Of a stretch of DNA of 64,000 bases, positions 29,029 to 37,508 are shown piece by piece. The position numbers were made by a program, and so were the translations under genes. Source of the DNA: Paracoccus isoporae (GTDB taxonomy: Bacteria; Pseudomonadota; Alphaproteobacteria; Rhodobacterales; Rhodobacteraceae); NCBI RefSeq assembly GCF_900101865.1, contig NZ_FNAH01000001.1:372001-436000 (forward strand), in the 5' to 3' direction. The notes below the pieces were generated by a model. The model was not told where the DNA came from. It searched no databases and saw only the letters and a list, made by a program, of their open reading frames with translations. Numbering within the stretch: the first letter of the stretch is position 1; the number at the start of each line of letters is the position of its first letter.

Positions 29029-29514
29029 TCAGTCGGTCACAGTCATGGGCGCGTCGAACCAGTGCTCTTCGAGGTTGCTGCCCGCACCGATCCGATCGAC
29101 CACGGCATAGAGCCCGGCACCGTCCAGCGGGCACAGCACGCCGTGCCAGACATTGCGGTGCAGGTTCACCCCCTGTCCGGCGCGGGCGATGAAGGCCTGC
29201 ACCGCTCCGGGCACCCCGCCCGCATCGGGGGCGACCGTGACCAGGAAACGGCTTTGCGACATCGGGATGAAGGCCTGAGAGCCGAGCGGATGCCGCTCCA
29301 GCAGTTCAAGGCGATAGGGCATCTCGGCCAGTTCGGACTTGAACAGGCTGATGCCCGCCTGACCGTCCGTGAAATCCAGCTTGGCGCGGTCGTGATGACG
29401 GGCGCAGCGGCCCTGATTGATGAACTTCTCGGCCGTGCCGCTGGCATCCAGCACCTCTCCGAAGGGCGCGAAGGCCTCTGGCGTCAGGTCTTGGGCAGTG
29501 ATCGTGCTGGTCAT
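29029..29514 (-). CDS. allA: Ureidoglycolate lyase
   Basis: Splits (S)-ureidoglycolate to glyoxylate and urea, the last step of allantoin breakdown. 161 residues, family length. TAQDLTPEAFAPFGEVLDASG at the N-terminus; CARHHDRAKLDF; LLERHPLGSQAFIPMSQSRFLVTVAP; GVNLHRNVWHGVLCPL containing the cupin-like metal or substrate residues; and DRIGAGSNLEEHWFD. The ATG overlaps the stop of the allantoinase-fusion gene by 4 nt (ATGA), so the two are co-translated. Glyoxylate it releases can be used by the malate synthase encoded 3 kb away. Confidence 0.95.
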   Translation of the reverse strand: MTSTITAQDLTPEAFAPFGEVLDASGTAEKFINQGRCARHHDRAKLDFTDGQAGISLFKSELAEMPYRLELLERHPLGSQAFIPMSQSRFLVTVAPDAGGVPGAVQAFIARAGQGVNLHRNVWHGVLCPLDGAGLYAVVDRIGAGSNLEEHWFDAPMTVTD

Positions 29515-30926
29515 GGCAGGATCTCCTTCAGGCGCAACTCGGCAATGCGTTCGACCTGGCGGCAGGCATCTGCGAACTCTGTGGCGCGGTCATGCGCAAC
29601 GCGGCGCTTGAACGCATCGAGGATCCCCGCCTTGTCGTGATCTCGCACGGCGATGATGAAGGGGAAGCCGTGCTTCTCGACATATTCATCGTTCAGCCGG
29701 GTGAACTCGGCCCGCTCCTCGTCGGTCAGCGCATCCAGCCCGGCACTGGCCTGCTCGGCCGTCGATTCCGCCGTCAGCCGTTTCGCCAGCGCCAGCTTGC
29801 CCGCCAGATCCGGGTGCGCGGTCAGCACCCCCAGCCGTTCCTCCTCCGATGCTGACCGGAAGACGCGGCACAGCGCGTTGTGCAGCCCCGCCGCGCTATC
29901 ATGGGCGGGGCCAAGCTCCAGCCCCCAGGCCCGCTCCGCGATCCAGGAGGAATGCTCGAAGATACCGCCATAGCGGGTGACGAATTCCTCGCGCTCCATC
30001 TCGCTGGGCCGATCGAACCGTTCGGGCGGGTGATGTTCGGCCCAATGCCGGGCGATGTCGATCCGGCGCGGCGTCCAGACCCCGTCGAAGCCCTGGATGT
30101 AATCGATGAAACGCTTCAGCCCGGCCAGCTTGCCGGGCCGGCCGATCAGCCGGCAATGCAGCCCGACGCTCATCATCTTCGGCGCGCCGGCCTCGCCTTC
30201 TGCATAAAGCGTGTCGAACGCGTCCTTGAGATACTGGAAGAACTGTTCCCCGGTAATATAGCCGGGCGCGGTCGCGAAGCGCATGTCATTGGCTTCCAGC
30301 GTATAGGGAATGACCAACTGGTCGCGCCCGCCGATCCGGGTCCAGTAGGGCAGATCGTCGTCATACGTGTCCGAGATATAGGCGAACTGCCCGGTCTGCG
30401 CGGTCAGCGCCACGGTGTTGCAACTGCAACGCCCGGTATACCACCCCTCGGGCGGGGTGCCGACCACCTCGGTATGCAGCCGGATCGCCTCCGTGATGGA
30501 GGCGCGCTCATCGGCCTCCGGCATATCCTTGTGTTCGACCCATTTCAGGCCGTGGCTGGCGATTTCCCAGCCCGCCTGCTTCATCGCCGCCACCTGTTCG
30601 GGGCTGCGCGCAAGTGCTGTGGCCACGCCGTAGATCGTGACCGGAATGCCCGCCCCGGTAAACAGGCGATGCAGCCGCCAGAACCCGGCCCGCGCGCCGT
30701 ATTCATAGATCGATTCCATGTTCCAGTGGCGTTGACCCGGCCACATCGCCGCGCCCGCAATATCCGACAGAAACGCCTCGGAGGCCGCGTCGCCATGCAG
30801 GATCGAATTCTCGCCGCCTTCTTCGTAATTCAGCACGAACTGCACGGCGAGTTTCGCTCCGCCGGGCCATTTCGGATCCGGGGGATTGGCACCATAGCCG
30901 CGCATGTCACGAGGGTAACGATTCAT
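29511..30926 (-). CDS. puuE: Fusion: allantoinase PuuE + OHCU decarboxylase UraD
   Basis: Bifunctional ureide enzyme, 471 residues. Residues about 1-305 are a cofactor-independent PuuE-type allantoinase of the polysaccharide-deacetylase fold (RYPRDMRGYGANPPDPKWPGGAKLAVQFVLNYEEGGE, SHGLKWVEHKDMPE, GWYTGRCSCNT, GLHCRLIGRPGK). Residues about 310-471 are the 2-oxo-4-hydroxy-4-carboxy-5-ureidoimidazoline decarboxylase UraD (FVTRYGGIFEHSSWIAERAW, LTAHPDLAGKLA, LNDEYVEKHGFPFIIAVRDH). It therefore catalyses OHCU to allantoin and allantoin to allantoate. The ATG at 30926 is favoured (GGAG 8 nt upstream) over a GTG two codons earlier. It is divergent from uraH and overlaps allA. Confidence 0.95.
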   Translation of the reverse strand: MNRYPRDMRGYGANPPDPKWPGGAKLAVQFVLNYEEGGENSILHGDAASEAFLSDIAGAAMWPGQRHWNMESIYEYGARAGFWRLHRLFTGAGIPVTIYGVATALARSPEQVAAMKQAGWEIASHGLKWVEHKDMPEADERASITEAIRLHTEVVGTPPEGWYTGRCSCNTVALTAQTGQFAYISDTYDDDLPYWTRIGGRDQLVIPYTLEANDMRFATAPGYITGEQFFQYLKDAFDTLYAEGEAGAPKMMSVGLHCRLIGRPGKLAGLKRFIDYIQGFDGVWTPRRIDIARHWAEHHPPERFDRPSEMEREEFVTRYGGIFEHSSWIAERAWGLELGPAHDSAAGLHNALCRVFRSASEEERLGVLTAHPDLAGKLALAKRLTAESTAEQASAGLDALTDEERAEFTRLNDEYVEKHGFPFIIAVRDHDKAGILDAFKRRVAHDRATEFADACRQVERIAELRLKEILP

Positions 30927-31076
30927 CTTCACTTCTCCGATCTGCTGACCCGCTTCTAACCCGGCAGGCCGTCGCGCACTTTCGCATTATTCCAGAAAAA
31001 GCTTATCGTCGCTCTCATCTGTGCGGTAAGCGCAAATACGTCCAGACTGGTGCCGGACCAGATGAGGGAAAAGACC

Positions 31077-31409
31077 ATGGCAGGCTATCTGACAACGCAT
31101 GTGCTGGATACGGCGTCGGGCCGTCCCGCCGAAGGGTTGAAGATCGAACTTTACCGGATCGAGGATGGCGGGCGCAGCCTGCTCAAGACGCTGACCACCA
31201 ATGATGACGGCCGCACCGATGAGCAGATCCTGCCCGAGGCCGAGTTCGCCCTTGGCACTTACGAGATGGTGTTCCATGCGGGCGACTATCTGAAGACGCG
31301 CGATTTCCTGGACGTGATCCCGCTGCGCTTCACCATGGCAGAGGACAGCCATTATCACGTCCCGCTGCTTCTGTCGCCCTACGGCTACTCCACCTATCGC
31401 GGCAGCTAA
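31077..31409 (+). CDS. uraH: 5-hydroxyisourate hydrolase (transthyretin-like)
   Basis: Hydrolyses 5-hydroxyisourate to OHCU, the substrate of the neighbouring UraD domain. 110 residues. N-terminal [23 protein letters not shown] contains the conserved His, and the C-terminal YRGS tetrapeptide is the hallmark of this family versus true transthyretin. The ATG at 31077 has GAGGGA 7 nt upstream; nine upstream in-frame codons are rejected. No Sec signal is visible, so it is cytoplasmic. Its stop codon overlaps the stop of the convergent LysR gene. Confidence 0.95.
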   Translation: MAGYLTTHVLDTASGRPAEGLKIELYRIEDGGRSLLKTLTTNDDGRTDEQILPEAEFALGTYEMVFHAGDYLKTRDFLDVIPLRFTMAEDSHYHVPLLLSPYGYSTYRGS

Positions 31410-32317
31410 GCGGCGTCCTCGACGGCACGCTGGATGTGGCTGACCATGAAATCGATGAACAGCCGCGTCTTCGGATCCTGACGCCTGCGGTGGGTGTAAA
31501 GACACGCCATCTGAACCGGAATCGGCGGCTCTTTCGGCAGGACCGGGATCAGACGCTTGGCCCTGAGATGCTCGACCACCTCGAAGACCGGCTTGAGCAC
31601 GATGCCCAGACCTGCCAGCGCCCAGCCGGTGAGCACCTCGCCATGGTCGCATTCCAGCGGCCCGACGACGGGGATGCGCTTGATCCCGTCAGGGGTTTCC
31701 AGCGGCCACTGGAATTCCGGCGCGCCGGGGAAGCGCAGGTTCAGGCAGTCATGGCGGTCGGCCACGAGATCGGCGCTGCTGCGGGGCTGGCCGCGCCGGG
31801 CGATGTAATCCGGAGAGGCGCACAGGATCCGCGGGCAGTCCGCGATCTTGCGGATGCGCAGCGATGAATCCTCCGGCTGTCCCAGGAAGAAGGCCGCATC
31901 CAGACCCTCGGCGGTGATGTCCAGCCGCCGGTCCGACAGGCGCAGCCGGATGTTGATCTGCGGATAGGACTTGCGGAATTGCGGCACGGCGGGCGCGATC
32001 AGACGCTGCCCGACACCCAGCGGGGCCGCAACATAAAGCGTGCCGCGCGGGTTCTCCGTCACATCGCTGATCTCGGCCTCGGCATCGTCCACCGCTTCAA
32101 GGATCTTAAGCGCACCGGGGTAGAAGATCTGCCCCTGCTCGGTCGGGTTCAGCATCCGCGTCGTCCGCTGGAACAGCCTGACGCCCAGATGTTCCTCGAG
32201 CTGCGAAATCCGGGACGAGGCCACCGCCGCGGAAATCCGCAGATCCCGCGCCGCCGCGGACATCGAGCCCAGCTCGTAAACCCGTGCAAAGGTGCGGATA
32301 TTGTCAAGATATGCCAT
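31406..32317 (-). CDS. LysR-family transcriptional regulator
   Basis: 303 residues: helix-turn-helix about residues 4-62 ([23 protein letters not shown], then [24 protein letters not shown]) and a substrate-binding domain to the C-terminus ([42 protein letters not shown]). It belongs to the broad CrgA/DsdC-like group; no specific orthologue is recognised. It sits inside the purine/ureide block between uraH and glcB, so control of purine use is a reasonable guess. A small hairpin (CGGCTT-N6-AAGCCG, 32330-32347) lies just upstream of its ATG. Its stop overlaps that of convergent uraH. Confidence 0.88.
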   Translation of the reverse strand: MAYLDNIRTFARVYELGSMSAAARDLRISAAVASSRISQLEEHLGVRLFQRTTRMLNPTEQGQIFYPGALKILEAVDDAEAEISDVTENPRGTLYVAAPLGVGQRLIAPAVPQFRKSYPQINIRLRLSDRRLDITAEGLDAAFFLGQPEDSSLRIRKIADCPRILCASPDYIARRGQPRSSADLVADRHDCLNLRFPGAPEFQWPLETPDGIKRIPVVGPLECDHGEVLTGWALAGLGIVLKPVFEVVEHLRAKRLIPVLPKEPPIPVQMACLYTHRRRQDPKTRLFIDFMVSHIQRAVEDAA

Positions 32318-32371
32318 GGCCGCAATCTACGGCTTTATTTGAAGCCGGGCAAAGCCTTTCGCATAAAGCCA

Positions 32372-32398
32372 AACGCCGCGCCAGGGCGGCGCGGCGTT
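32372..32398 (-). terminator. Rho-independent-like terminator of glcB
   Basis: AACGCCGCGCC and GGCGCGGCGTT form a perfect 11-bp stem with a 5-nt loop about 20 nt past the glcB stop. On the minus strand it is followed by TTTGGCTTTAT. It separates glcB from the downstream lysR gene. Confidence 0.75.
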
Positions 32399-32419
32399 CG
32401 GGATAGCGCGTGGCACCAC

Positions 32420-34576
32420 TCAGGCGACGCCGTGCTTGTCCTTGAACTTCAGCCGATAGCTGTGCAGCAGCGGCTCGGTATAGCCCGAAGGTTGCTCGCG
32501 CCCCTTGAAGACCAGATCGCACGCAGCCTGGAAGGCCAGCGAGTCCGCGCCCTCGGCCATGGGCAGGTAATTCGGATCGCCGGCGTTCTGACGGTCCACG
32601 ATGGCGGCCGCCTTCTTCATTGCCTCCATGACCCGGTCCTCGCTGATGACGCCGTGATGCAGCCAGTTGGCCAGCATTTGCGAGCTGATGCGGCAGGTGG
32701 CGCGATCCTCCATCTGGCCGACATCGTTGATGTCCGGCACCTTGGAGCAGCCGACGCCCTGATCGACCCAGCGGACGACATAGCCCAGGATGCCCTGCGC
32801 ATTGTTCAGGATTTCCGCGTCGATCTCCTCATCCGGATAGATATTCGACGGCGCCAGCGGGATTTCCAGCAACTCGCTCAGGCTGCGGCGGGGCACTTGT
32901 GCCAGGATCTGGTCCTGCCGGTCCTTGACGCTGACCTGATGGTAATGGGTGGCGTGCAGGGTCGCGGCGGTCGGCGACGGCACCCAGGCGCAGTTGGCGC
33001 CCGATTTCGGATGGCCGATCTTGGCCTCCAGCATCGCCTCCATGCGGTCGGGCATGGCCCACATGCCCTTGCCGATCTGGCCCTTGCCCTGGAAACCGCA
33101 GGCAAGCGCAATATCGACATTGCGATCCTCATAGGCCGATAGCCAGTTCTCGTCCTTCATCTGCGCCTTGCGCTTCATCACACCCGCTTCCATCGAGGTG
33201 TGGATCTCGTCGCCGGTCCGGTCGAGGAAGCCGGTATTGACGAAGGCCACGCGATGCCGCCCGGCACGGATGCATTCCTTCAGATTGGCCGAGGTGCGGC
33301 GCTCCTCATCCATGATGCCGAGCTTCACGGTGTATCGCGGCAGGCCGAGAATGTCTTCGACCGCGCCGAAAATCTCGTCGGTCAGGGCGACCTCTTCCGG
33401 GCCGTGCATCTTCGGCTTCACGACATAGACCGAGCTTTCAGAGTTGAGCTGCTTGCCCTTAAGGTCATGCACCCCAGCGGTCACGGTATAGAGCGCGTCC
33501 AGCAACCCCTCCGGGATCTCCTTGCCGTCGGACAGCAGCACCGCGGGGTTGGTCATCAGATGCCCGACATTGCGCACGAACATCAGCGCCCGACCCTTCA
33601 GCGTGGCGGCCTGCCCGTCAGCGGTCGTGTAATCGATGTCACCGGCCAGGCGGCGAGTCATCTGCTTGCCGCCCTTCTCGAAGCTTTCCTCCAGCGTGCC
33701 GTCCATCAGCCCCAGCCAGTTGCCATAGGCCAGCACCTTGTCCGTCGCATCCACCGCGGCGACCGAATCCTCGCAATCCATGATCGCGGAGAGCGCCGAT
33801 TCGAGGCGCAGATCGGCCACCCCGGCCTTGTCGGTCTTGCCGATCGCATGGTCGCGATCGACGTCGATGATGATGTGCAGCCCGTGATTGACCAGAACGA
33901 TCCCAGCCGGCGCATCCGCATTACCGATATAGCCCGTGAAAGCGGCCGGATCGGCCAGGCGCGCCTGCCCCCTGTCCGTCTGTGCAACCAGTGCGCCATC
34001 CGTCACGGTATATCCGGTGACGTCGGCATGGCTCGCCCCATCCAGCGGCACCGACTGGTCGAGGAAATTCTTGGCCCAGTCGATCACCTGCTGTCCCCGC
34101 GCCGGATCGTAGCCCTTGCCCTCCGGCAGGCTGCCGAGCGCGTCCGAGCCGTAGAGCGCATCATACAGGCTGCCCCAGCGGGCATTGGCGGCGTTGAGCG
34201 CGAAGCGCGCATTCATCACCGGCACGACAAGCTGCGGGCCGGAGACCAGGGCAATTTCGGGGTCGACATTCTGGGTCTCGATCTGGAAATCCGGCCCTTC
34301 CTCGACCAGATAGCCGATCTGGTCCAGAAACGCACGATACTCCGCCGCATTGGCCGGATTGCTGCGATGGGCGACATGGAAACGGTCAATCGCCTCCTGC
34401 AACTCCTCGCGCTTCTTCAGCGCATCCTCGTTGCGTCCGGCGAAACGGTCCGCCAGATCCGAGAGCCCCGCCCAGAAGGACTGTGCCGCGATGCCGGTTC
34501 CGGGCAGGAGCCGCTGCTCCGTGAAATCCACCAGTTCCTCTGCGACCTGCAGGCCGGATTTCTCAACATATCCCAT
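32420..34576 (-). CDS. glcB: Malate synthase G
   Basis: Condenses glyoxylate with acetyl-CoA to malate. 718 residues, matching the long monomeric G isoform. N-terminus [28 protein letters not shown]; active-site region [18 protein letters not shown] contains the catalytic Arg; [12 protein letters not shown]; and [20 protein letters not shown] near the C-terminus holds the catalytic Asp region. The ATG at 34576 has GAGGAAA 6 nt upstream. Placed between ureide genes, it probably consumes glyoxylate made by AllA, although it also serves glycolate metabolism. Confidence 0.96.
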   Translation of the reverse strand: MGYVEKSGLQVAEELVDFTEQRLLPGTGIAAQSFWAGLSDLADRFAGRNEDALKKREELQEAIDRFHVAHRSNPANAAEYRAFLDQIGYLVEEGPDFQIETQNVDPEIALVSGPQLVVPVMNARFALNAANARWGSLYDALYGSDALGSLPEGKGYDPARGQQVIDWAKNFLDQSVPLDGASHADVTGYTVTDGALVAQTDRGQARLADPAAFTGYIGNADAPAGIVLVNHGLHIIIDVDRDHAIGKTDKAGVADLRLESALSAIMDCEDSVAAVDATDKVLAYGNWLGLMDGTLEESFEKGGKQMTRRLAGDIDYTTADGQAATLKGRALMFVRNVGHLMTNPAVLLSDGKEIPEGLLDALYTVTAGVHDLKGKQLNSESSVYVVKPKMHGPEEVALTDEIFGAVEDILGLPRYTVKLGIMDEERRTSANLKECIRAGRHRVAFVNTGFLDRTGDEIHTSMEAGVMKRKAQMKDENWLSAYEDRNVDIALACGFQGKGQIGKGMWAMPDRMEAMLEAKIGHPKSGANCAWVPSPTAATLHATHYHQVSVKDRQDQILAQVPRRSLSELLEIPLAPSNIYPDEEIDAEILNNAQGILGYVVRWVDQGVGCSKVPDINDVGQMEDRATCRISSQMLANWLHHGVISEDRVMEAMKKAAAIVDRQNAGDPNYLPMAEGADSLAFQAACDLVFKGREQPSGYTEPLLHSYRLKFKDKHGVA

Positions 34577-34708
34577 ATCGGCTTTCCTCGCTGTTCGGGG
34601 GCAGATGGCTTCATCCGCACCTGCGCTTCTTCGGCTTTTTTTCGTCGGGGGCAAAATTGCCCGCCGGAATTGTGAAGTTCAAGTGGCAAGAAAGCGCAGA
34701 ATGGGCAA

Positions 34709-34736
34709 GCCCCGCCGCGTGATGACGCAGCGGGGC
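34709..34736 (-). terminator. Candidate terminator downstream of the purine permease gene
   Basis: GCCCCGC / GCGGGGC with an inner GCGT-GATG-ACGC stem, about 29 nt past the permease stop on the minus strand, followed only by a weak T-rich stretch (TTGCCCATTCT). Confidence 0.5.
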
Positions 34737-34764
34737 CAGCCGGTTTTCTCTCTTTGCGGGTGGA

Positions 34765-36249
34765 TCAGTGGCCGCCGTCAGACTGCATCGCCGCCTGCCG
34801 CATCTCCTCATCGGACATCGGCTCGGCCCCGTTGAACAGCATGTTCAGCAGCAGGGCCGACATCGAGGCCAGCAGGATCCCGGAATCGATCAGCGGGTGG
34901 ATCGCATGGGGGATGTGCATCTTGAAGTCCGGGGCGACCAGCGGGATCATACCCATCCCCAGCGAAATCGCGACGATCAGCGCGTTCGACCGGTTGTCCT
35001 TGAAATCCACCGCGCCGAGGATGCGAATGCCCGTCGCGCCGACCATGCCGAACATCACCAGCCCCGCACCGCCCAGCACCACGGTCGGCAGGGATTCGAC
35101 CAATGCGCCCATCTTCGGGACCAGACCGAGCACGATCATGATCGCGCCGCCCATCACGCAGACAAAGCGGGAGCGCACGCCGGTCACGCCGACCAGCCCC
35201 ACATTCTGGCTGAAGGACGTATAGGGGAAGGTGTTGAAGGCGCCGCCGATGAACGTGCCCAGCCCATCGGTGCGCAGCCCCGCGGCCAGTTTCTCCGGCG
35301 TCGGGCGCCTGCCGCACATCTCGCCAAGGGCCAGGAACATGCCCATCGATTCGATCATCACCACGATCATCACCAGCGTCATGGTCAGGATCATGATCGG
35401 ATCGAACAGCGGCATGCCGAAGCGGAAGGGCAGGATCACCTCGAACCACGGGGCGGTGGCCACGCGGTCGAAATGCATCAGCCCCAGCACCGCGACGACA
35501 ACCGCACCCACGACAATCCCCGCCAGAACCGCGATATTGGCCAGAAAGCCGCGCGCATATTTCATCACCAGGATGATGGTCAGCAGCACGATGGCGGCGA
35601 TGATGAAGTTCTGGGCCGGGGCGTAGGCGGGATTGTCCAGCGTCGGCGCCAGCGCGAAGCCCTCCGGCATGGCCGGCGCGCCAGGCAGCGCCTGCACCGC
35701 TTCGACCCAGGATTGCGACTCCGGGTTGACGGTGCGCGGCGCGGTCGGACCCACCGGATTGCCGAAGATCCAGTTGATGCCCACCCTCATCAGGCTGACC
35801 CCGATCACAAGGATGATCGAGCCGGTCACGACGGGCGGAAAGAACCGCACCAGCCGCGACACGGCCGGTGCGATGATCATGCTGATCAAACCGGCCGCCA
35901 TGATCGCACCGAAGAGCAACCGTGCCCCCTCGACCCCCGGATTGGCAAGTGCGATCGACACCATCGGCCCGACCGAGGCGAAGGTCACGCCCATCATCAC
36001 CGGCAGCTTCACCCCGAAATAGGGCGTCATGCCGTAGGACTGGATGATCGTGACCACCCCGCAGACGAACAGGTCCGCCGAGATCAGGAACGCCACCTGT
36101 TCGGGTTCGAGCCCGAGCGCGCGGCCGACGATCAGCGGCACGGCAATCGCGCCGGCATACATCACCAGCACATGCTGCAGGCCGAGCGTGAAAAGCTTTG
36201 CGGGCGGGATGACCTCATTGACAGAATCGGCGGTCATGTCAGTCGCCAT
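34765..36249 (-). CDS. NCS2 uracil/xanthine/urate permease
   Basis: Inner-membrane proton:purine symporter, 494 residues and about 12-14 membrane segments. LFTLGLQHVLVMYAGAIAVPLIVGRALGL at the N-terminus, FPYTSFSQNVGLVGVTGVRSRFVC (NCS2 signature region with the conserved Gln-Asn) and VMFGMVGATGIRILGAVDF. The ATG at 36249 has GGGAG 7 nt upstream; a longer upstream frame lacks support. The ureide genes around it point to xanthine or uric acid as cargo (XanP/UacT/PucJ-like) rather than uracil. Confidence 0.93.
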   Translation of the reverse strand: MATDMTADSVNEVIPPAKLFTLGLQHVLVMYAGAIAVPLIVGRALGLEPEQVAFLISADLFVCGVVTIIQSYGMTPYFGVKLPVMMGVTFASVGPMVSIALANPGVEGARLLFGAIMAAGLISMIIAPAVSRLVRFFPPVVTGSIILVIGVSLMRVGINWIFGNPVGPTAPRTVNPESQSWVEAVQALPGAPAMPEGFALAPTLDNPAYAPAQNFIIAAIVLLTIILVMKYARGFLANIAVLAGIVVGAVVVAVLGLMHFDRVATAPWFEVILPFRFGMPLFDPIMILTMTLVMIVVMIESMGMFLALGEMCGRRPTPEKLAAGLRTDGLGTFIGGAFNTFPYTSFSQNVGLVGVTGVRSRFVCVMGGAIMIVLGLVPKMGALVESLPTVVLGGAGLVMFGMVGATGIRILGAVDFKDNRSNALIVAISLGMGMIPLVAPDFKMHIPHAIHPLIDSGILLASMSALLLNMLFNGAEPMSDEEMRQAAMQSDGGH

Positions 36250-36551
36250 ATGTAAACTCCCTGGCTGAATATCTGGTAGTTTTATTGATCTTGGGCGGGC
36301 CCTATGCCCGCCGGTCGTCACGCTCCTCCACGTGGGCTCCGCTGTCAGGTGACCGCGTGTCGCGGCTGAGGCGGAGCATGCCGACCAGTTTAGCGGTCCG
36401 GCGGGCGAAATCCCGGCTTATTCACGACCGCGCCCTGACCGGGGGGAATCTGTAATTTGTTAATTAAATCCGTAAATTGTCGGAACTCAGCCATTTCCGC
36501 ATTATCTACGCAAAGGCAAAACTGCTTCGTCTTTCCCGAATATAATCGGAA
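36250..36551. other. Leader/intergenic region of the purine permease gene
   Basis: 302 bp between the permease start and the end of the upstream aminohydrolase gene. It holds a perfect 7-bp hairpin (GGCGGGC-CCTAT-GCCCGCC, 36294-36312) followed on the minus strand by an A/T-rich stretch just before the permease start. It also holds an AT-rich block (36450-36545, with TTGTTAATTAAATCC) that is the likely promoter. The structured leader in front of a purine transporter could be regulatory RNA, but I could not match it to a known purine or xanthine riboswitch. Confidence 0.45.
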
Positions 36552-37382
36552 TCACACTCCCGGCCGAAGCGGCATATGCCGGTTCACGTCCTTGTAAAGC
36601 AGATAGCGGAACGGCCCCGGTCCGCCGGCATAGCAGGCCTGCGGGCAGAAGGCGCGCAGCCACATGAAATCGCCCGCCTCGACCTCCACCCAGTCCTGGT
36701 TCAGCCGATAGACCGCCTTGCCCTCCAGTACGTAGAGCCCGTGCTCCATCACATGGGTTTCAGCAAAGGGGATCACCCCGCCGGGCTGGAAGGTGACGAT
36801 GGTGACATGCATGTCGTGGCGCAGATCCGCGGGATCGACGAAGCGCGTCGTGGCCCAGGCCCCGTTAGTTTCCGGCATCGGCGTCGGCGCAATGTCGCGC
36901 TCGTTCAGGATCAGCGGATCGGGCGCATCCAGCCCCTCGACCCGCTGATAGGCCTTTCGGAACCAGTGAAAGCGCGCGGTCGCGTCGCCCCGGTTGCGCA
37001 GCCGCCACTCGCTGCCCGGCGGGATATAGGCGTAGCCGCCTTCTGCGAGGCTGTGATCCTGCCCGGCCAGCGTCAACGTCAGCGAGCCCTCGACCACGAA
37101 CAGCACGGCCTCCGCCGCGGGATCCGTCTCGGGACGGTCACTGCCGCCGCCCTGCGCGATCTCTCCGATATATTGCGAGAACGTCTCTGCGAAGCCGGAC
37201 AGGGGCCTGGCGATCACCCAGAAACGGGCATTCTCCCAGAATGGCAGGAAGGAGGTGACAATATCGCTGAACGTGCCTTTCGGGATCACCGCGTAGGCTT
37301 CGGTGAACGTCGCGCGGTCGGTCAGAAGCTGGGTCTGGGGCGGAAGCCCGCCGGTCGGTGCGTAATAGCTGCGATCTGTCAT
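36552..37382 (-). CDS. ylbA: (S)-ureidoglycine aminohydrolase
   Basis: Bicupin manganese enzyme (AllE/YlbA/UGHY) that deaminates (S)-ureidoglycine to (S)-ureidoglycolate, the substrate of AllA. 276 residues: N-terminal cupin about residues 50-140 (AVLFVVEGSLTLTLAGQDHSLAEGGYAYIPPGSEW) and C-terminal cupin about 190-265 (FQPGGVIPFAETHVMEHGLYVLEGKAVYRL, DFMWLRAFCPQACYAGG). In the second cupin the Glu-His-His metal-site pattern is retained (ETHVMEHG). The ATG at 37382 gives MTDRSYYAPTGGLPPQ, the family's usual start. Allantoate amidohydrolase, which makes its substrate, is not in the window. Confidence 0.93.
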   Translation of the reverse strand: MTDRSYYAPTGGLPPQTQLLTDRATFTEAYAVIPKGTFSDIVTSFLPFWENARFWVIARPLSGFAETFSQYIGEIAQGGGSDRPETDPAAEAVLFVVEGSLTLTLAGQDHSLAEGGYAYIPPGSEWRLRNRGDATARFHWFRKAYQRVEGLDAPDPLILNERDIAPTPMPETNGAWATTRFVDPADLRHDMHVTIVTFQPGGVIPFAETHVMEHGLYVLEGKAVYRLNQDWVEVEAGDFMWLRAFCPQACYAGGPGPFRYLLYKDVNRHMPLRPGV

Positions 37383-37508
37383 GGTCTGCCCCTTGGTCAA
37401 GTCAGTTCCATGAAACAGGGGGGGCCGCGCCTTGCCAATGGGATTCCCGGTATGTCGCGGCTGAAGCAATCATTGGCAGAATTTGACAATGCCGACGCCA
37501 CAGCCAGT

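Noticed and set aside
34768..36255. Long His/Gln-rich plus-strand frame opposite the purine permease
   Set aside because: Repeating DH/QH/RD composition mirrors the hydrophobic codons of the permease on the other strand.
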